Below are positions 1-7,512 of a stretch of DNA of 8,094 nt, in pieces. The stretch covers positions 1-8,094 of the forward strand of contig JAITTA010000268.1 of the NCBI GenBank assembly GCA_031287395.1, read 5' to 3'. The position numbers were made by a program, and so were the translations under genes. The notes under the pieces are model-generated. The model worked only from the letters and a program-made list of their open reading frames with translations. It searched no databases and was not told the DNA's origin. This stretch comes from Dysgonamonadaceae bacterium (GTDB lineage Bacteria > Bacteroidota > Bacteroidia > Bacteroidales > Azobacteroidaceae). How positions within the stretch are numbered: the first letter of the stretch is position 1; every line of letters starts with the position of its first letter.

Positions 1-1435
1 AACCCGGAGAATCGATATTGCCGTACGAAGACGGGTCGGAATCCGGCATTGATATATAGGAAGAAGCACATACCGGATATACCTGCTGAGGATGAGTCCG
101 GTTATCGACTTTATTACCAGACGCTTGAGAAGATACCCGGTAAATCAATAATCCGTGCCCCCGAACATATTCATCAAATTTTACTTTTTGTCTGTTCTCT
201 AAAATAAAATATTCCCCCGGAGTTGTTGTCTGAACGGTATAAGCCACCGGATTTTCAACCGAATTGAGCATCCCGGAAATATTCCTTTCTTCAGTCAATA
301 CGACGGGAGTCACCCAACCAAAAACAATTTTCTGATACATATTGATATGAGCCGGAGAAATACCTCCATTGTTCCAGCTACCCTGAGCCATCAAATCCCA
401 GGTTCCTGTTCCCACAAACTCTCCTCCAACCTCATTATCCGTATCATAATAATCCGGGGCTCCGAATACATGACAAAGCTCATGGCATATCACTCCGATA
501 TTTGTGACATTATTTCCTGAATTTCCTCTTAATTCGGGAGAACAGGAATAAACATTCAATTTCTTAGTTCCGAATGTCAATGCCGAAGAAAATCCTGATT
601 TATGGGCCCAGATACAATCGGAACCTCCTCCCGCCTCTTCCCCGTAACCGGCATAAAGGAAATGGAAGGTATCTATAAAACCATCATTATCATTATCATA
701 ATCGGACGGATCCACTATAGGATCCGTAAAAACAAAATTGGCTGCCTCCCGGGCAAGTTCTCCGGGATTCTTATCGTGTTGGATTCCATTATTTTCCCCA
801 TAATACTTAGATTCTTTCGATACGGTATAAGGTCCGACAACCGTAACAATCAGTTCCAGTTTTCCATAAGAATTCTCTCTATAAAAATCCCGCACACTTC
901 CTTTTGCTCCATTTGCACTGTACCCTATCTGATTCATCAATTGTGAAAATTCATCCACCGTGTGCGCAAACGGTTTGTCGGGAAAGCCGATTAAGGCGCA
1001 GATCGCCTTGGCTTCTCCCGTAGTGGCCCGCAAATTTGGAACTACCGATGAACTTTTCAAAACATCGTTTATTTCACGAAACGTTTCAATCTGGGATTGA
1101 CTATACCTCAGACCCTTTTTTACACTTATGAGAAATGCCGGTGAAACGGTCGATTTCAGACCGGTTTCCCCAAAAACAACCTCGGAAGGGACCATATCCC
1201 CTTTTTCATTACTGACGGCATAAACGACATAGTTGTCTTTTCCGTACATCAGGGAATATCCATCCAAGGATTCCATCCACTTTATATTTTCATCTCCTTT
1301 AAGTATTACCGTAACTTCTTTTCCATCCGGTTGTTTCATCTTAACCGGATCCGGATTTGCAGGAGAAGCATTTATTTTTTGCGAGAACGCCATCCCTAAT
1401 ACCAAAAATACAATATAGATTGTTTTTTTTATCAT
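1..1435 (-). CDS. Secreted M6-family zinc metalloprotease (immune inhibitor A-like), C-terminus cut by window edge
   Basis: The frame is open from ATG 1435-1433 to the left edge, giving 478 codons without a stop, so the 3' end is missing. The N-terminus MIKKTIYIVFLVLGMAFS is a Sec signal peptide (about residues 1-24). Residues 25-140 look like a propeptide. The peptidase domain begins near residue 143 (AICALIGFPDKPF, then GSVRDFYRENSYGKL). An acidic, possibly calcium-binding YDNDNDGFID (246-255) follows. The zinc motif is HELCHVFGAPD (318-328), with ligands H318 and H322, catalytic E319 and the HExxHxxGxxD pattern of family M6. After it come GTWDLMAQGSW and GHGLLIYRV, both typical of M6 domains. 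The enzyme is expected to be exported and to degrade extracellular proteins. Many Bacteroidota homologues end in Ig-like or sorting domains, which would lie outside this window. The gene starts 30 nt after the antiporter stop with no promoter motif between, so the two may be co-transcribed. A TTG at 1438 is a less likely start. Confidence 0.93.
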   Translation of the reverse strand, partial: MIKKTIYIVFLVLGMAFSQKINASPANPDPVKMKQPDGKEVTVILKGDENIKWMESLDGYSLMYGKDNYVVYAVSNEKGDMVPSEVVFGETGLKSTVSPAFLISVKKGLRYSQSQIETFREINDVLKSSSVVPNLRATTGEAKAICALIGFPDKPFAHTVDEFSQLMNQIGYSANGAKGSVRDFYRENSYGKLELIVTVVGPYTVSKESKYYGENNGIQHDKNPGELAREAANFVFTDPIVDPSDYDNDNDGFIDTFHFLYAGYGEEAGGGSDCIWAHKSGFSSALTFGTKKLNVYSCSPELRGNSGNNVTNIGVICHELCHVFGAPDYYDTDNEVGGEFVGTGTWDLMAQGSWNNGGISPAHINMYQKIVFGWVTPVVLTEERNISGMLNSVENPVAYTVQTTTPGEYFILENRQKVKFDEYVRGHGLLIYRVSSQASGNKVDNRTHPQQVYPVCASSYISMPDSDPSSYGNIDSPG

Positions 1436-1465
1436 CAATGAGTGTGTATATAAATTTATAATTAT

Positions 1466-2812
1466 TTAAAAAAACAAACTCCGTTGAATGATATAAACCA
1501 CACATCCGGCAATATATCCAACAAGAGCCAATAGAGAGACTTTCTTCAAATACCAAATAAAATCAATTTTTTCCATTCCCATAACAGCCACCCCTGCTGC
1601 CGAACCGATAATCAGGATACTACCTCCTGTTCCGGCCGCATAAGCCAAGAATTCCCAGAAATAATGATTCATCGGGAAATCATACATCCCCATTGCTCCG
1701 GCCACTAAGGGGACATTATCCACGACAGAAGAAAGGATTCCGATGATACCTGTAATCAGATAATATTTGCCGGGTTCTTCCATAGGAATTTTATCCAGGG
1801 ATTGTGAAAGCATACTTAATTGTCCGCAAGTTTGCATCGCCGCTACTGCCATTAAAATACCCAGAAAAAACAAGATACTGGGAGTATCGATTTTTTTCAA
1901 AACACTGGCTACCGACAGATGGGATACGTCATTCCCATGAAGACGCCGGTGTAGAATTTCGGTGGTGACCCATAAAACGCCCAAACCGCCCAACATTCCC
2001 AGGTATGGCGGCAAATGAGTAATCGTTTTGAACACAGGAACAAACAAAAGAGCCCCGACACCTAAACAAAAAATCAGGGTACGTTGTCCGTCCGGCACCT
2101 TGAATTCCGCATCATTCCTCATCTTTGCCGGACGTTGTACATCTCCTTTCATCGTGAAAGAAAGGATCAGTATAGGAATAATAAGGGAGACCAGACTTGG
2201 GAGGAAAGTCATCCGGATAATAGTTGCCACGCCGATTTTACCTCCGATCCAAAGCATAATAGTGGTGACATCCCCAATTGGCGACCAGGCTCCACCGGCA
2301 TTTGCGGCCAAGATAACAATTCCGGCGTAAAACCAACGATCGTTTTTGTTGGCAATCAATTTGCGGAGAAGTGCAACCATTACAATCGATGTAGTCAGAT
2401 TATCCAGCACAGCCGACATAAAAAAAGTCAGAATACCGATAATCCAAAGCAGCGTTGTTTTCTTTGTCGTAGCAATTTTATCCGTAATCAGGCGGAAACC
2501 TTCATGAGAATCCACAATTTCGACAATCGTCATCGCACCCAAAAGGAAGAATAATATTTCAGCGACTTCCCCGAGATGTTCCAAAAGCGGGCCATGTGCG
2601 ATCCATGAAGCAAAACTGGAATCCGGATGGGAAGACAGATAATTTTGAAAAGCATCGTAGACGGGAGTTACAGAAGGATCTCCCAAAACAAAAAATACCC
2701 ACATCAGGGTACCTAAAATCAAAGCTGTAGCCGATTTGTTCACATGTAAAGGATGCTCAAGAGCAATGCAAGCGTAGCCTATCACAAAGACTACAATCAT
2801 CAAATAAAACAT
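1466..2812 (-). CDS. nhaD: NhaD-type Na+/H+ antiporter
   Basis: This 448-residue polytopic inner-membrane protein belongs to the ArsB/NhaD ion transporter superfamily. It is mostly hydrophobic segments, with one more polar stretch near residues 222-243 between the two halves. Conserved blocks visible are VLDNLTTSIVM (residues 136-146), NAGGAWSPIGDVTT (171-184), SSVVDNVPLVAGAMGM (361-376) and AAGTGGSILIIGSAAG (392-407). The paired D-N motifs (D137/N138 and D365/N366), one in each half, fit an inverted two-repeat fold with charged residues in the ion path. The family exchanges cytoplasmic Na+ (or Li+) for external protons, giving salt and alkaline pH tolerance. Length is near the usual 410-480 residues and the protein appears intact. 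The start (ATG 2812-2810) lies about 30 nt after a promoter -7 motif, with no obvious Shine-Dalgarno sequence. The M6 protease gene follows after 30 nt. The family call is firm; ion specificity is inferred. Confidence 0.93.
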   Translation of the reverse strand: MFYLMIVVFVIGYACIALEHPLHVNKSATALILGTLMWVFFVLGDPSVTPVYDAFQNYLSSHPDSSFASWIAHGPLLEHLGEVAEILFFLLGAMTIVEIVDSHEGFRLITDKIATTKKTTLLWIIGILTFFMSAVLDNLTTSIVMVALLRKLIANKNDRWFYAGIVILAANAGGAWSPIGDVTTIMLWIGGKIGVATIIRMTFLPSLVSLIIPILILSFTMKGDVQRPAKMRNDAEFKVPDGQRTLIFCLGVGALLFVPVFKTITHLPPYLGMLGGLGVLWVTTEILHRRLHGNDVSHLSVASVLKKIDTPSILFFLGILMAVAAMQTCGQLSMLSQSLDKIPMEEPGKYYLITGIIGILSSVVDNVPLVAGAMGMYDFPMNHYFWEFLAYAAGTGGSILIIGSAAGVAVMGMEKIDFIWYLKKVSLLALVGYIAGCVVYIIQRSLFF

Positions 2813-2840
2813 GATTTATGGATTTTTCAGATTAAACTCA

Positions 2841-2894
2841 AGGCGCAAAGGTACACCTTTATTTTATTAAAGTGTCCTTTGCGCCTGTTTTTTT
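2841..2894. repeat. Perfect 11-bp inverted repeat with T-tract between the small lipoprotein gene and nhaD (possible terminator or operator)
   Basis: AGGCGCAAAGG (2841-2851) pairs exactly with CCTTTGCGCCT (2876-2886) around a 24-nt AT-rich spacer. Four inner pairs (ACAC 2853-2856 with GTGT 2872-2875) extend the stem past one unpaired T. On the plus strand seven Ts follow at 2888-2894, the form of a Rho-independent terminator, but no plus-strand gene precedes it. On the minus strand, the direction of all genes here, an A-run precedes the hairpin and no T-run follows, so it would be a weak intrinsic terminator for the lipoprotein transcript. Because the nhaD -7 motif lies in the left arm, an operator role is also possible. 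Confidence 0.6.
2846..2853 (-). promoter_or_regulatory. Candidate Bacteroidota -7 promoter element for nhaD
   Basis: The minus strand reads TACCTTTG, an exact match to the Bacteroidota -7 consensus TAnnTTTG, about 33 nt upstream of the nhaD ATG. No TTTG-like -33 element sits at the expected distance of about 19 nt, where the sequence reads GACA, so the match is one-sided. The motif lies inside one arm of the 11-bp inverted repeat described separately. Confidence 0.5.
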
Positions 2895-2911
2895 ATCTAC
2901 CGACAAATAAA

Positions 2912-3292
2912 TCATTTTTTTTCCGATAACATTTTGATTGCATCCGTTAATTTGGTACGAGCATCTTCCAAACGTTTTTTCTGTGCGGCATCAAAATCAA
3001 TCTCATAACGGACCATATCCGCATCGAGCTGTTGTTTTTGCTGCGTTAACTTGGAATATTCACCGGCAATTGAAGTATCTCCGTTTTTCATTTTCTTGAT
3101 AACTTCAACATAACGTTCCACATAACTTTCAAAATCTTTCAATGCTTTCTCCGGGTCAACAGTCTCGGCGGGAGCCGCCTGTAACTCGGTTTCCGGAGTT
3201 ACTTCCTTGGTTTCTTCCTTTTTACCTCCGTTACAGGCTGCAAATGAAATCATCAGAGCGCCTGCAAAGAGAAGAGTTACGAACTTTTTCAT
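2912..3292 (-). CDS. Small helical lipoprotein of unknown function
   Basis: This is a 126-residue precursor. MKKFVTLLFAGALMISFAAC is a lipoprotein signal peptide with lipobox FAAC and acylated Cys20. A short charged linker (NGGKKEETKE, then a Pro/Glu/Ala-rich stretch to about residue 47) follows. The rest, residues 47-126, is predicted to be almost entirely alpha-helical and rich in Lys, Glu, Asp and Gln, with one break at NGDTS (70-74), consistent with a helical hairpin. No catalytic motif is visible. It resembles small Bacteroidota lipoproteins grouped under domains of unknown function, possibly DUF6591; that name is from memory and needs a profile search. The KKEE shortly after Cys20 is vaguely like the charged surface-export signals of Bacteroidota lipoproteins but is not a clear match. 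The gene has its own promoter and is probably transcribed alone. It ends in TGA at 2912-2914. Confidence 0.85.
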   Translation of the reverse strand: MKKFVTLLFAGALMISFAACNGGKKEETKEVTPETELQAAPAETVDPEKALKDFESYVERYVEVIKKMKNGDTSIAGEYSKLTQQKQQLDADMVRYEIDFDAAQKKRLEDARTKLTDAIKMLSEKK

Positions 3293-3332
3293 ACCTTTTT
3301 ATCTTTTAGTTTTTATAAAATATACTTTGCTA

Positions 3333-3362
3333 CAAAGTTATAATAATTTCAGTCAATTCCAA
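3333..3362 (-). promoter_or_regulatory. Bacteroidota-type promoter for the small lipoprotein gene
   Basis: Read on the minus strand, ATTG (TTG at 3362-3360) is followed by exactly 19 nt and then TAACTTTG (3340-3333), matching the Bacteroidota primary sigma pattern TTTG-N19-TAnnTTTG with one -33 mismatch. It lies about 40 nt upstream of the ATG at 3292. The -7 element is half of a small palindrome on the plus strand, ACTTTG-CTA-CAAAGT (3324-3338), around the expected transcription start, which could be an operator or chance. Confidence 0.65.
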
Positions 3363-3376
3363 TGATCCAAATCATT
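3361..3376. repeat. Short inverted repeat directly after the mltF-like stop codon
   Basis: AATGAT (3361-3366) and ATCATT (3371-3376) form a perfect 6-bp stem around CCAA, immediately downstream of the TAG stop at 3379-3377. No T-run follows on the minus strand, so it would be a weak terminator at best. Its edge overlaps the -33 element of the next gene's promoter. A function is not established. Confidence 0.3.
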
Positions 3377-4771
3377 CTATTTCTTATTTTTCCCTTTTTT
3401 CTGATAATAATGCCATCGTTCCACAACATGATCGACATAATTGATTGTTTCGGTTCCCCGAAAATAACCGAATTTACACACAGTGTCATTGTAATATTCG
3501 GGAAAACGCTTCAATTTAAGACATTCTTCGACATTCTTATCCCAGGTTTGAGGATCTTTACCTAATTTTCTGGCCAATGCCTGTCCATCGAAAATATGTC
3601 CTAACCCGGCATTATAGGAAGCAAGGATAAACTTTATTTTTTCATCCTCATTTGTAAAATCCGAAAAAATTTTCTTTAACTCCGATATGTATTTCACAGA
3701 GGCCCTGATACTTCTTTCCGGATTAACCCGCAGTTCCGGATCCAAACCGTGAGCACGGGCAGTCCCCGGCATCAGTCCCATCAACCCGGAAGCCCCAGCC
3801 CATGAAACCGTAAGCGTATCAAACTTCGATTCCTGGTAAGCGATAGAGGCTAACAGACGCCAATCCCAACCAATTGTTTTCGAATGTTTTTTAAACAAAT
3901 CGTCGTAAAGTGATATCCGGTTCTCCGACAAGACCGGAGCCGGTTCATCTCCCGGAAGTTTACTCATTTCAAAATACCGTTTCATGATTGCCTGATAACG
4001 TGGAGTATTTTTATTTTGAGAAAACCACTGATCCAATACTTCGGCCAACAAAGGAGAAGATCGATTCACAGCCCAGGAAGAACGCTGAGGATGACTTATC
4101 CTAAGAGCCAGGTCAAGCTTGGGATAATAAGTCCGGTTAAGCTTGGCAATATCATAATCACTGATGGTGTATTTGATCTCTCCGGCGTAAACCATACCGA
4201 TTAAATCTTCCACGGTAACTGTATCTATACCGATTTCACGTATGATGATGCCTCCTCCCAGTTCCTGATTCAAATTAACCAACCGGTGGTATTGTCTGCT
4301 GCCTTTTACAACCCAAATCTCTTTTCCAATCATATCCGTGACATCCTTAAGGATAGAATCCCGGGAAATCGATTTCTGCACAAGCACCTGTTCGTTAACC
4401 GATTCTCTTCCGCAATAAAGCAATTTCTTCTTCAACTTATTCGTTACAGGGATTTTACAGGCAATCAAATCGCCTTCTCCCGCAAGAAGCATTTCCGTCA
4501 GACGAGTTTCATTCTCCGCAATTTTAACATTGATTTTCAGGCCGTATGAACTTGCAAAATCTTCCAACAATTCATATTCATACCCCATTGCCTCTCCTTT
4601 ATAAATGAAGTATGAAATAGACCCGGGAAATGTAATAGCTGTGATTTCCTTATCAATCAACAACTGATCAAAATCCCTGATAGCCGGCTTCGGAAGTTTA
4701 TCTTTCCGGCAGGAATAAGGAATTGTCATTGAGGCTAAGAATAGTACTACAATGAAAAATTTTGATTTCAT
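3377..4771 (-). CDS. mltF: MltF-like membrane-bound lytic murein transglycosylase (solute-binding-like domain plus SLT domain)
   Basis: This 464-residue envelope protein cleaves peptidoglycan glycan strands to anhydro-muropeptides. The N-terminus has a signal peptide ending in PYSC, a relaxed lipobox with Cys21, so it is probably a lipoprotein. Residues about 40-265 resemble the periplasmic solute-binding fold (SBP_bac_3), which in E. coli MltF is a regulatory module. From about residue 288 comes a family 1 (Slt-like) transglycosylase domain: AYQESKFD (311-318) with catalytic Glu314, GASGLMGLMPGTA (326-338) and ASYNAGLGH (384-392) are the family signatures. The tail is lysine-rich. Architecture and length match MltF (about 480-520 residues, a little shorter here). 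The gene is flanked by 66 nt and 84 nt gaps, with its own weak promoter motif, so it looks like a separate transcription unit from the exporter operon. The family call is firm; the symbol is by architecture. Confidence 0.92.
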   Translation of the reverse strand: MKSKFFIVVLFLASMTIPYSCRKDKLPKPAIRDFDQLLIDKEITAITFPGSISYFIYKGEAMGYEYELLEDFASSYGLKINVKIAENETRLTEMLLAGEGDLIACKIPVTNKLKKKLLYCGRESVNEQVLVQKSISRDSILKDVTDMIGKEIWVVKGSRQYHRLVNLNQELGGGIIIREIGIDTVTVEDLIGMVYAGEIKYTISDYDIAKLNRTYYPKLDLALRISHPQRSSWAVNRSSPLLAEVLDQWFSQNKNTPRYQAIMKRYFEMSKLPGDEPAPVLSENRISLYDDLFKKHSKTIGWDWRLLASIAYQESKFDTLTVSWAGASGLMGLMPGTARAHGLDPELRVNPERSIRASVKYISELKKIFSDFTNEDEKIKFILASYNAGLGHIFDGQALARKLGKDPQTWDKNVEECLKLKRFPEYYNDTVCKFGYFRGTETINYVDHVVERWHYYQKKGKNKK

Positions 4772-4789
4772 CAGTACAATATTAATTCA

Positions 4790-4797
4790 CAAATATA
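4790..4797 (-). promoter_or_regulatory. Possible -7 promoter element for the mltF-like gene
   Basis: The minus strand reads TATATTTG, matching TAnnTTTG, 18 nt upstream of the ATG at 4771. No TTTG-like -33 element is visible at about 19 nt further upstream, and the 66-nt gap is very AT-rich, so a chance match is quite possible. Confidence 0.35.
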
Positions 4798-4837
4798 AAA
4801 AAAAATTGAATTCTAAGCGCGTTGGATAAAAATAATT

Positions 4838-6985
4838 TTAAGAGAAAAGAGGTGTTGTTGAACTGTTTTCCAGTCGATATACCCGATCGGAAATGCCGGC
4901 TAAATGCGTTCGGTGCGTAACCAGCAGCGTTGCGTAGCACTTTTTGTGTTTTTTCAGCAAGTCAACAACGAATTGTTCTGTTTTGACATCCATCGCCGAA
5001 GTCGGTTCATCCAGTAAAAGAAGCGACGGCTGACGATACAGCGCGCGGGCAAGTGCAATCAGTTGTTGTTGTCCCCCGGAAATCTTCACTCCGTCTTCGC
5101 CCAGCAAGGTATCCAATCCCTGTGGAAAGGCGTCGAAGAAAGTCTCAAAACCATATTCCCGACAAAAGGATGTAATTGAATCTATTTCATCAATATAATT
5201 CCCCAGGCAAATATTTTCAAAAACATTTCCATTGAATATTTTGGTGTGTTGGCTCACAACCCCGATATATTCCCGCCACTGCGGAGTTGAATATCCGGAT
5301 AGAGGCGCTCCATTGAACAGAATCTCCCCGGATTCGGATAAATAATGCTTTTGCAGAATTTGAATCAAAGTGCTTTTTCCCGAACCGACTTCTCCGAAGA
5401 GCGAGGCAATCTCTCCCTTCCGGACTTCTAAGGAAAGATTCTCAAATAATCTCTTTCTTCCTGTAAAACGGAATGACAAATTGTTTATCTGCAAATGAGC
5501 ATTTTCCTCCTCCCGTACACCATGTACCTTTATATCCTGCACCCTTTCACCGTTCGCCTTTTTTTCCGGTTCAAACTCCGGTTCCGCCCTGAGAAACTCG
5601 AAAAACCGTTCCAGAGCAATTCCCGCTTCCTGCAAACGGATATTGACTCCCGAAAGACTGGCCGTAGAAGAGATAATCATGCCTCCGATAGTAATAATCG
5701 CCATCAGTTCTCCCAGTTTCAGTTCTCCGCTCAAAACATCCGAAACGCCAATTACAATCAACGATATGGAGGTAATCGCGCTGATAACCTGGGCTATCAA
5801 ACCGTATTGTAACCCGATGGTTCCAAGTTTGTACCCGAATTGCTGATACAGGCCGTACATTGTTTGAATGGATTGTTTGAAGACCGGCTGCCTGTTGGCA
5901 ATCTTGATATCGTTCACTCCCTGGATAAAATCAATCAACAGGCCTTCGGTTGCCGCATTGGATACCATGACATTCCGTTGGCCGTCAATGATTTTCCGGT
6001 TATACAAAATTACCAGGAGCGCGAAAAACGGGATACAGGCCGAAGCAATTACAGCCATTTTCCACGAATATATCAGTAAATAGCCGATGGAGAATAACAA
6101 TGCCAGAATATCGATCAGTACGCTGCCCACAATATACGACAAGGTTTGCTGGATACGCCTCGAATCGTTCATCCGGGTGATGATTTCGCCGGTTTTCGTG
6201 GAATCGAAAAATGATTTGGGAAGATACAGGATTTTAGAAAAAAAGTGGTCTATCAGTCGGTTATTCATGTCTTTGGTTTGTCGCAGCATGAAGACGCTCC
6301 GCAGGAAACCCAATCCGCTTCGGGCGAGAACCAGAATAAAAAACAACGCAATGCTCAGCATGATTTTTTCGTAATTCTTCGAAGGTAGCAAGTCGTCAAT
6401 CAGTTTTTGAGAAAACACGGCCGTAGCCAGTCCCAGAACGGCGATAATCACTCCTAGGACAAAAGCCGTAATCAGTACCGGCATATCTTTATGAATAATG
6501 CTTTTCAGCCACTGCCGTTTCTCTTTTTTTTCAGATTTTTGACGAACAAAATCACTGGCAGGTTTCAGTTTCAGCAAGACTTTGGATTTCCAAACGGATT
6601 CCAGTTCCTGTTCAGTCCAATAAACAATCTGATGTTCTTCCGGATCGCCTATAATGAACTTTTTATTTTCAAGCCCGAAACAAACTACATAATGTTCCAT
6701 GCGTTGCTCTTTGATGACATGCAGGATTACAGGAACACCGATTGTCTTTAACGACTCCATATCGGCTTCATAAGCTTCGGGAATCAAATGCAATTTTTCC
6801 GCGGCCTGATACAATCCCAGTAAGGTAGTCCCCTGAGTTGTTGTCCCGCTGATACTACGGATCTTCTCCTGACGGATATTTCCGTCATAATACCGGATGA
6901 TCATAGAGAGACAAGCCAAACCGCAGGCAAATTCACCATGCTGCCTGACAAATAATTTCTTACATATATTGAATTTCATTGACAT
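4838..6985 (-). CDS. Peptidase-containing ABC exporter (C39 peptidase, transmembrane domain, ATPase) for leader-peptide substrates
   Basis: This 715-residue full-length PCAT-type exporter should cleave a double-glycine leader and pump the peptide across the inner membrane. Residues 1-140 are the C39 peptidase: Gln15 (oxyanion hole), nucleophile Cys21 in FACGLACLSMI, His98 in EHYVV and Asp114 in GDP. Residues about 165-445 are the six-helix ABC type-1 membrane domain, with EIITRMNDSRRIQ (267-279) as a typical coupling-region motif. The ATPase has Walker A GEVGSGKST (531-539), Q-loop Gln579, signature ISGGQQ (635-640), Walker B LLLLDE (655-660), D-loop SAMD and H-loop His691. All catalytic residues are present, so it looks functional. 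The residue before Cys21 is Ala, where many homologues have Asp. It starts 2 nt after the thioredoxin-like gene; a second Met at residue 3 (6979) is an alternative start. No HlyD-type adaptor or precursor gene is visible here. The substrate is unknown. Confidence 0.95.
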   Translation of the reverse strand: MSMKFNICKKLFVRQHGEFACGLACLSMIIRYYDGNIRQEKIRSISGTTTQGTTLLGLYQAAEKLHLIPEAYEADMESLKTIGVPVILHVIKEQRMEHYVVCFGLENKKFIIGDPEEHQIVYWTEQELESVWKSKVLLKLKPASDFVRQKSEKKEKRQWLKSIIHKDMPVLITAFVLGVIIAVLGLATAVFSQKLIDDLLPSKNYEKIMLSIALFFILVLARSGLGFLRSVFMLRQTKDMNNRLIDHFFSKILYLPKSFFDSTKTGEIITRMNDSRRIQQTLSYIVGSVLIDILALLFSIGYLLIYSWKMAVIASACIPFFALLVILYNRKIIDGQRNVMVSNAATEGLLIDFIQGVNDIKIANRQPVFKQSIQTMYGLYQQFGYKLGTIGLQYGLIAQVISAITSISLIVIGVSDVLSGELKLGELMAIITIGGMIISSTASLSGVNIRLQEAGIALERFFEFLRAEPEFEPEKKANGERVQDIKVHGVREEENAHLQINNLSFRFTGRKRLFENLSLEVRKGEIASLFGEVGSGKSTLIQILQKHYLSESGEILFNGAPLSGYSTPQWREYIGVVSQHTKIFNGNVFENICLGNYIDEIDSITSFCREYGFETFFDAFPQGLDTLLGEDGVKISGGQQQLIALARALYRQPSLLLLDEPTSAMDVKTEQFVVDLLKKHKKCYATLLVTHRTHLAGISDRVYRLENSSTTPLFS

Positions 6986-6987
6986 GG

Positions 6988-7512
6988 CTATTTCTCGGAT
7001 AAATACCGGATCAGGGTTTCGATTTTAATCTCATTTTTATGGCTAAATATTAATTCCTTATCAGTATTATACACAAAAACGCTGGGAATTATATTTATAC
7101 CAAAAGAGTTGGATATTTTCAACTCTTTATCAAGTAATAATTGTACATTATTGAGTTGAGCTAAATTTTGTTCCGAATAAAAATCAATAACTTGTTTTAA
7201 TGATGCAGAAGTAATTAATAAAATAGATGTATTTTTAAATTTGACTTGACTTTCTTTGAGTTGTTTGATTTCTTCTATGCAAAAGTCACATTCCGGATGT
7301 ATGAATAAAATAATAATGGGTTGTTTTGGAAGTGATTTTGTGCAAAAATTTTGGTTATTATTAATACTAAATGCACAAAAATTCTGAAATGACAGAATAT
7401 TTTTTTTGATCAAATTTTTCTTATTTATTTTTTCGAAACAATATAATCCCAATAAGGAAAATAGACAAAAAATAACACCGTAGATAATTGATCTGAATAT
7501 TTTCTTTTCCAT
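6988..7512 (-). CDS. Membrane-anchored thioredoxin-fold protein with CxxC motif
   Basis: This 174-residue protein has an uncleaved-looking N-terminal anchor (about residues 8-25) after a short basic MEKKIFR, placing the rest in the periplasm. The core follows a thioredoxin/TlpA-like order: strand PIIILFIHP (64-73), then redox motif Cys75-Asp-Phe-Cys78 at a helix start, strand SILLITSAS, and IIPSVFV (141-147) with Pro143 as the expected cis-proline. It probably oxidises, reduces or isomerises disulfides in a partner. Before the fold are two more cysteines in a duplicated QNFC (43-46 and 54-57). It directly follows the membrane protein gene (stop TAA abuts the ATG) and precedes the C39 exporter by 2 nt. 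This points to a role in making or handling the exported peptide, which is an inference. The gene is strikingly AT-rich compared with the exporter. Specific family and redox direction cannot be set from sequence. Confidence 0.85.
   Translation of the reverse strand: MEKKIFRSIIYGVIFCLFSLLGLYCFEKINKKNLIKKNILSFQNFCAFSINNNQNFCTKSLPKQPIIILFIHPECDFCIEEIKQLKESQVKFKNTSILLITSASLKQVIDFYSEQNLAQLNNVQLLLDKELKISNSFGINIIPSVFVYNTDKELIFSHKNEIKIETLIRYLSEK

Noticed and set aside
602..946. Open plus-strand frame of 114 codons
   Set aside because: It lies opposite the M6 protease, whose frame carries the recognisable peptidase motifs. The plus-strand translation is low-complexity (an isoleucine run from repeated ATC/ATT) with no family resemblance.
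1341..1556. Minus-strand frame of 71 codons across the nhaD-protease junction
   Set aside because: It is out of frame with both flanking genes, overlaps each of them, and has no plausible start signal or domain.
2028..2554. Two plus-strand frames opposite nhaD
   Set aside because: Both are antisense to the conserved NhaD motifs and their translations look random, rich in Arg, Asn and Pro as expected of shadow frames.
2853..2894. Intrinsic terminator for a plus-strand gene
   Set aside because: No plausible plus-strand gene lies to the left of it; the region is occupied by nhaD on the minus strand. It is therefore listed as an inverted repeat of uncertain role.
4772..4837. Possible hidden leader-peptide gene after the exporter
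   Set aside because: The 66-nt gap is too short and AT-rich and holds no ORF with a double-glycine leader; the other gaps (84, 99 and 30 nt) also contain none.
5495..6751. Several plus-strand frames opposite the ABC exporter
   Set aside because: They are antisense to an intact gene with every C39, membrane and ATPase motif in one frame; none has a recognisable domain.
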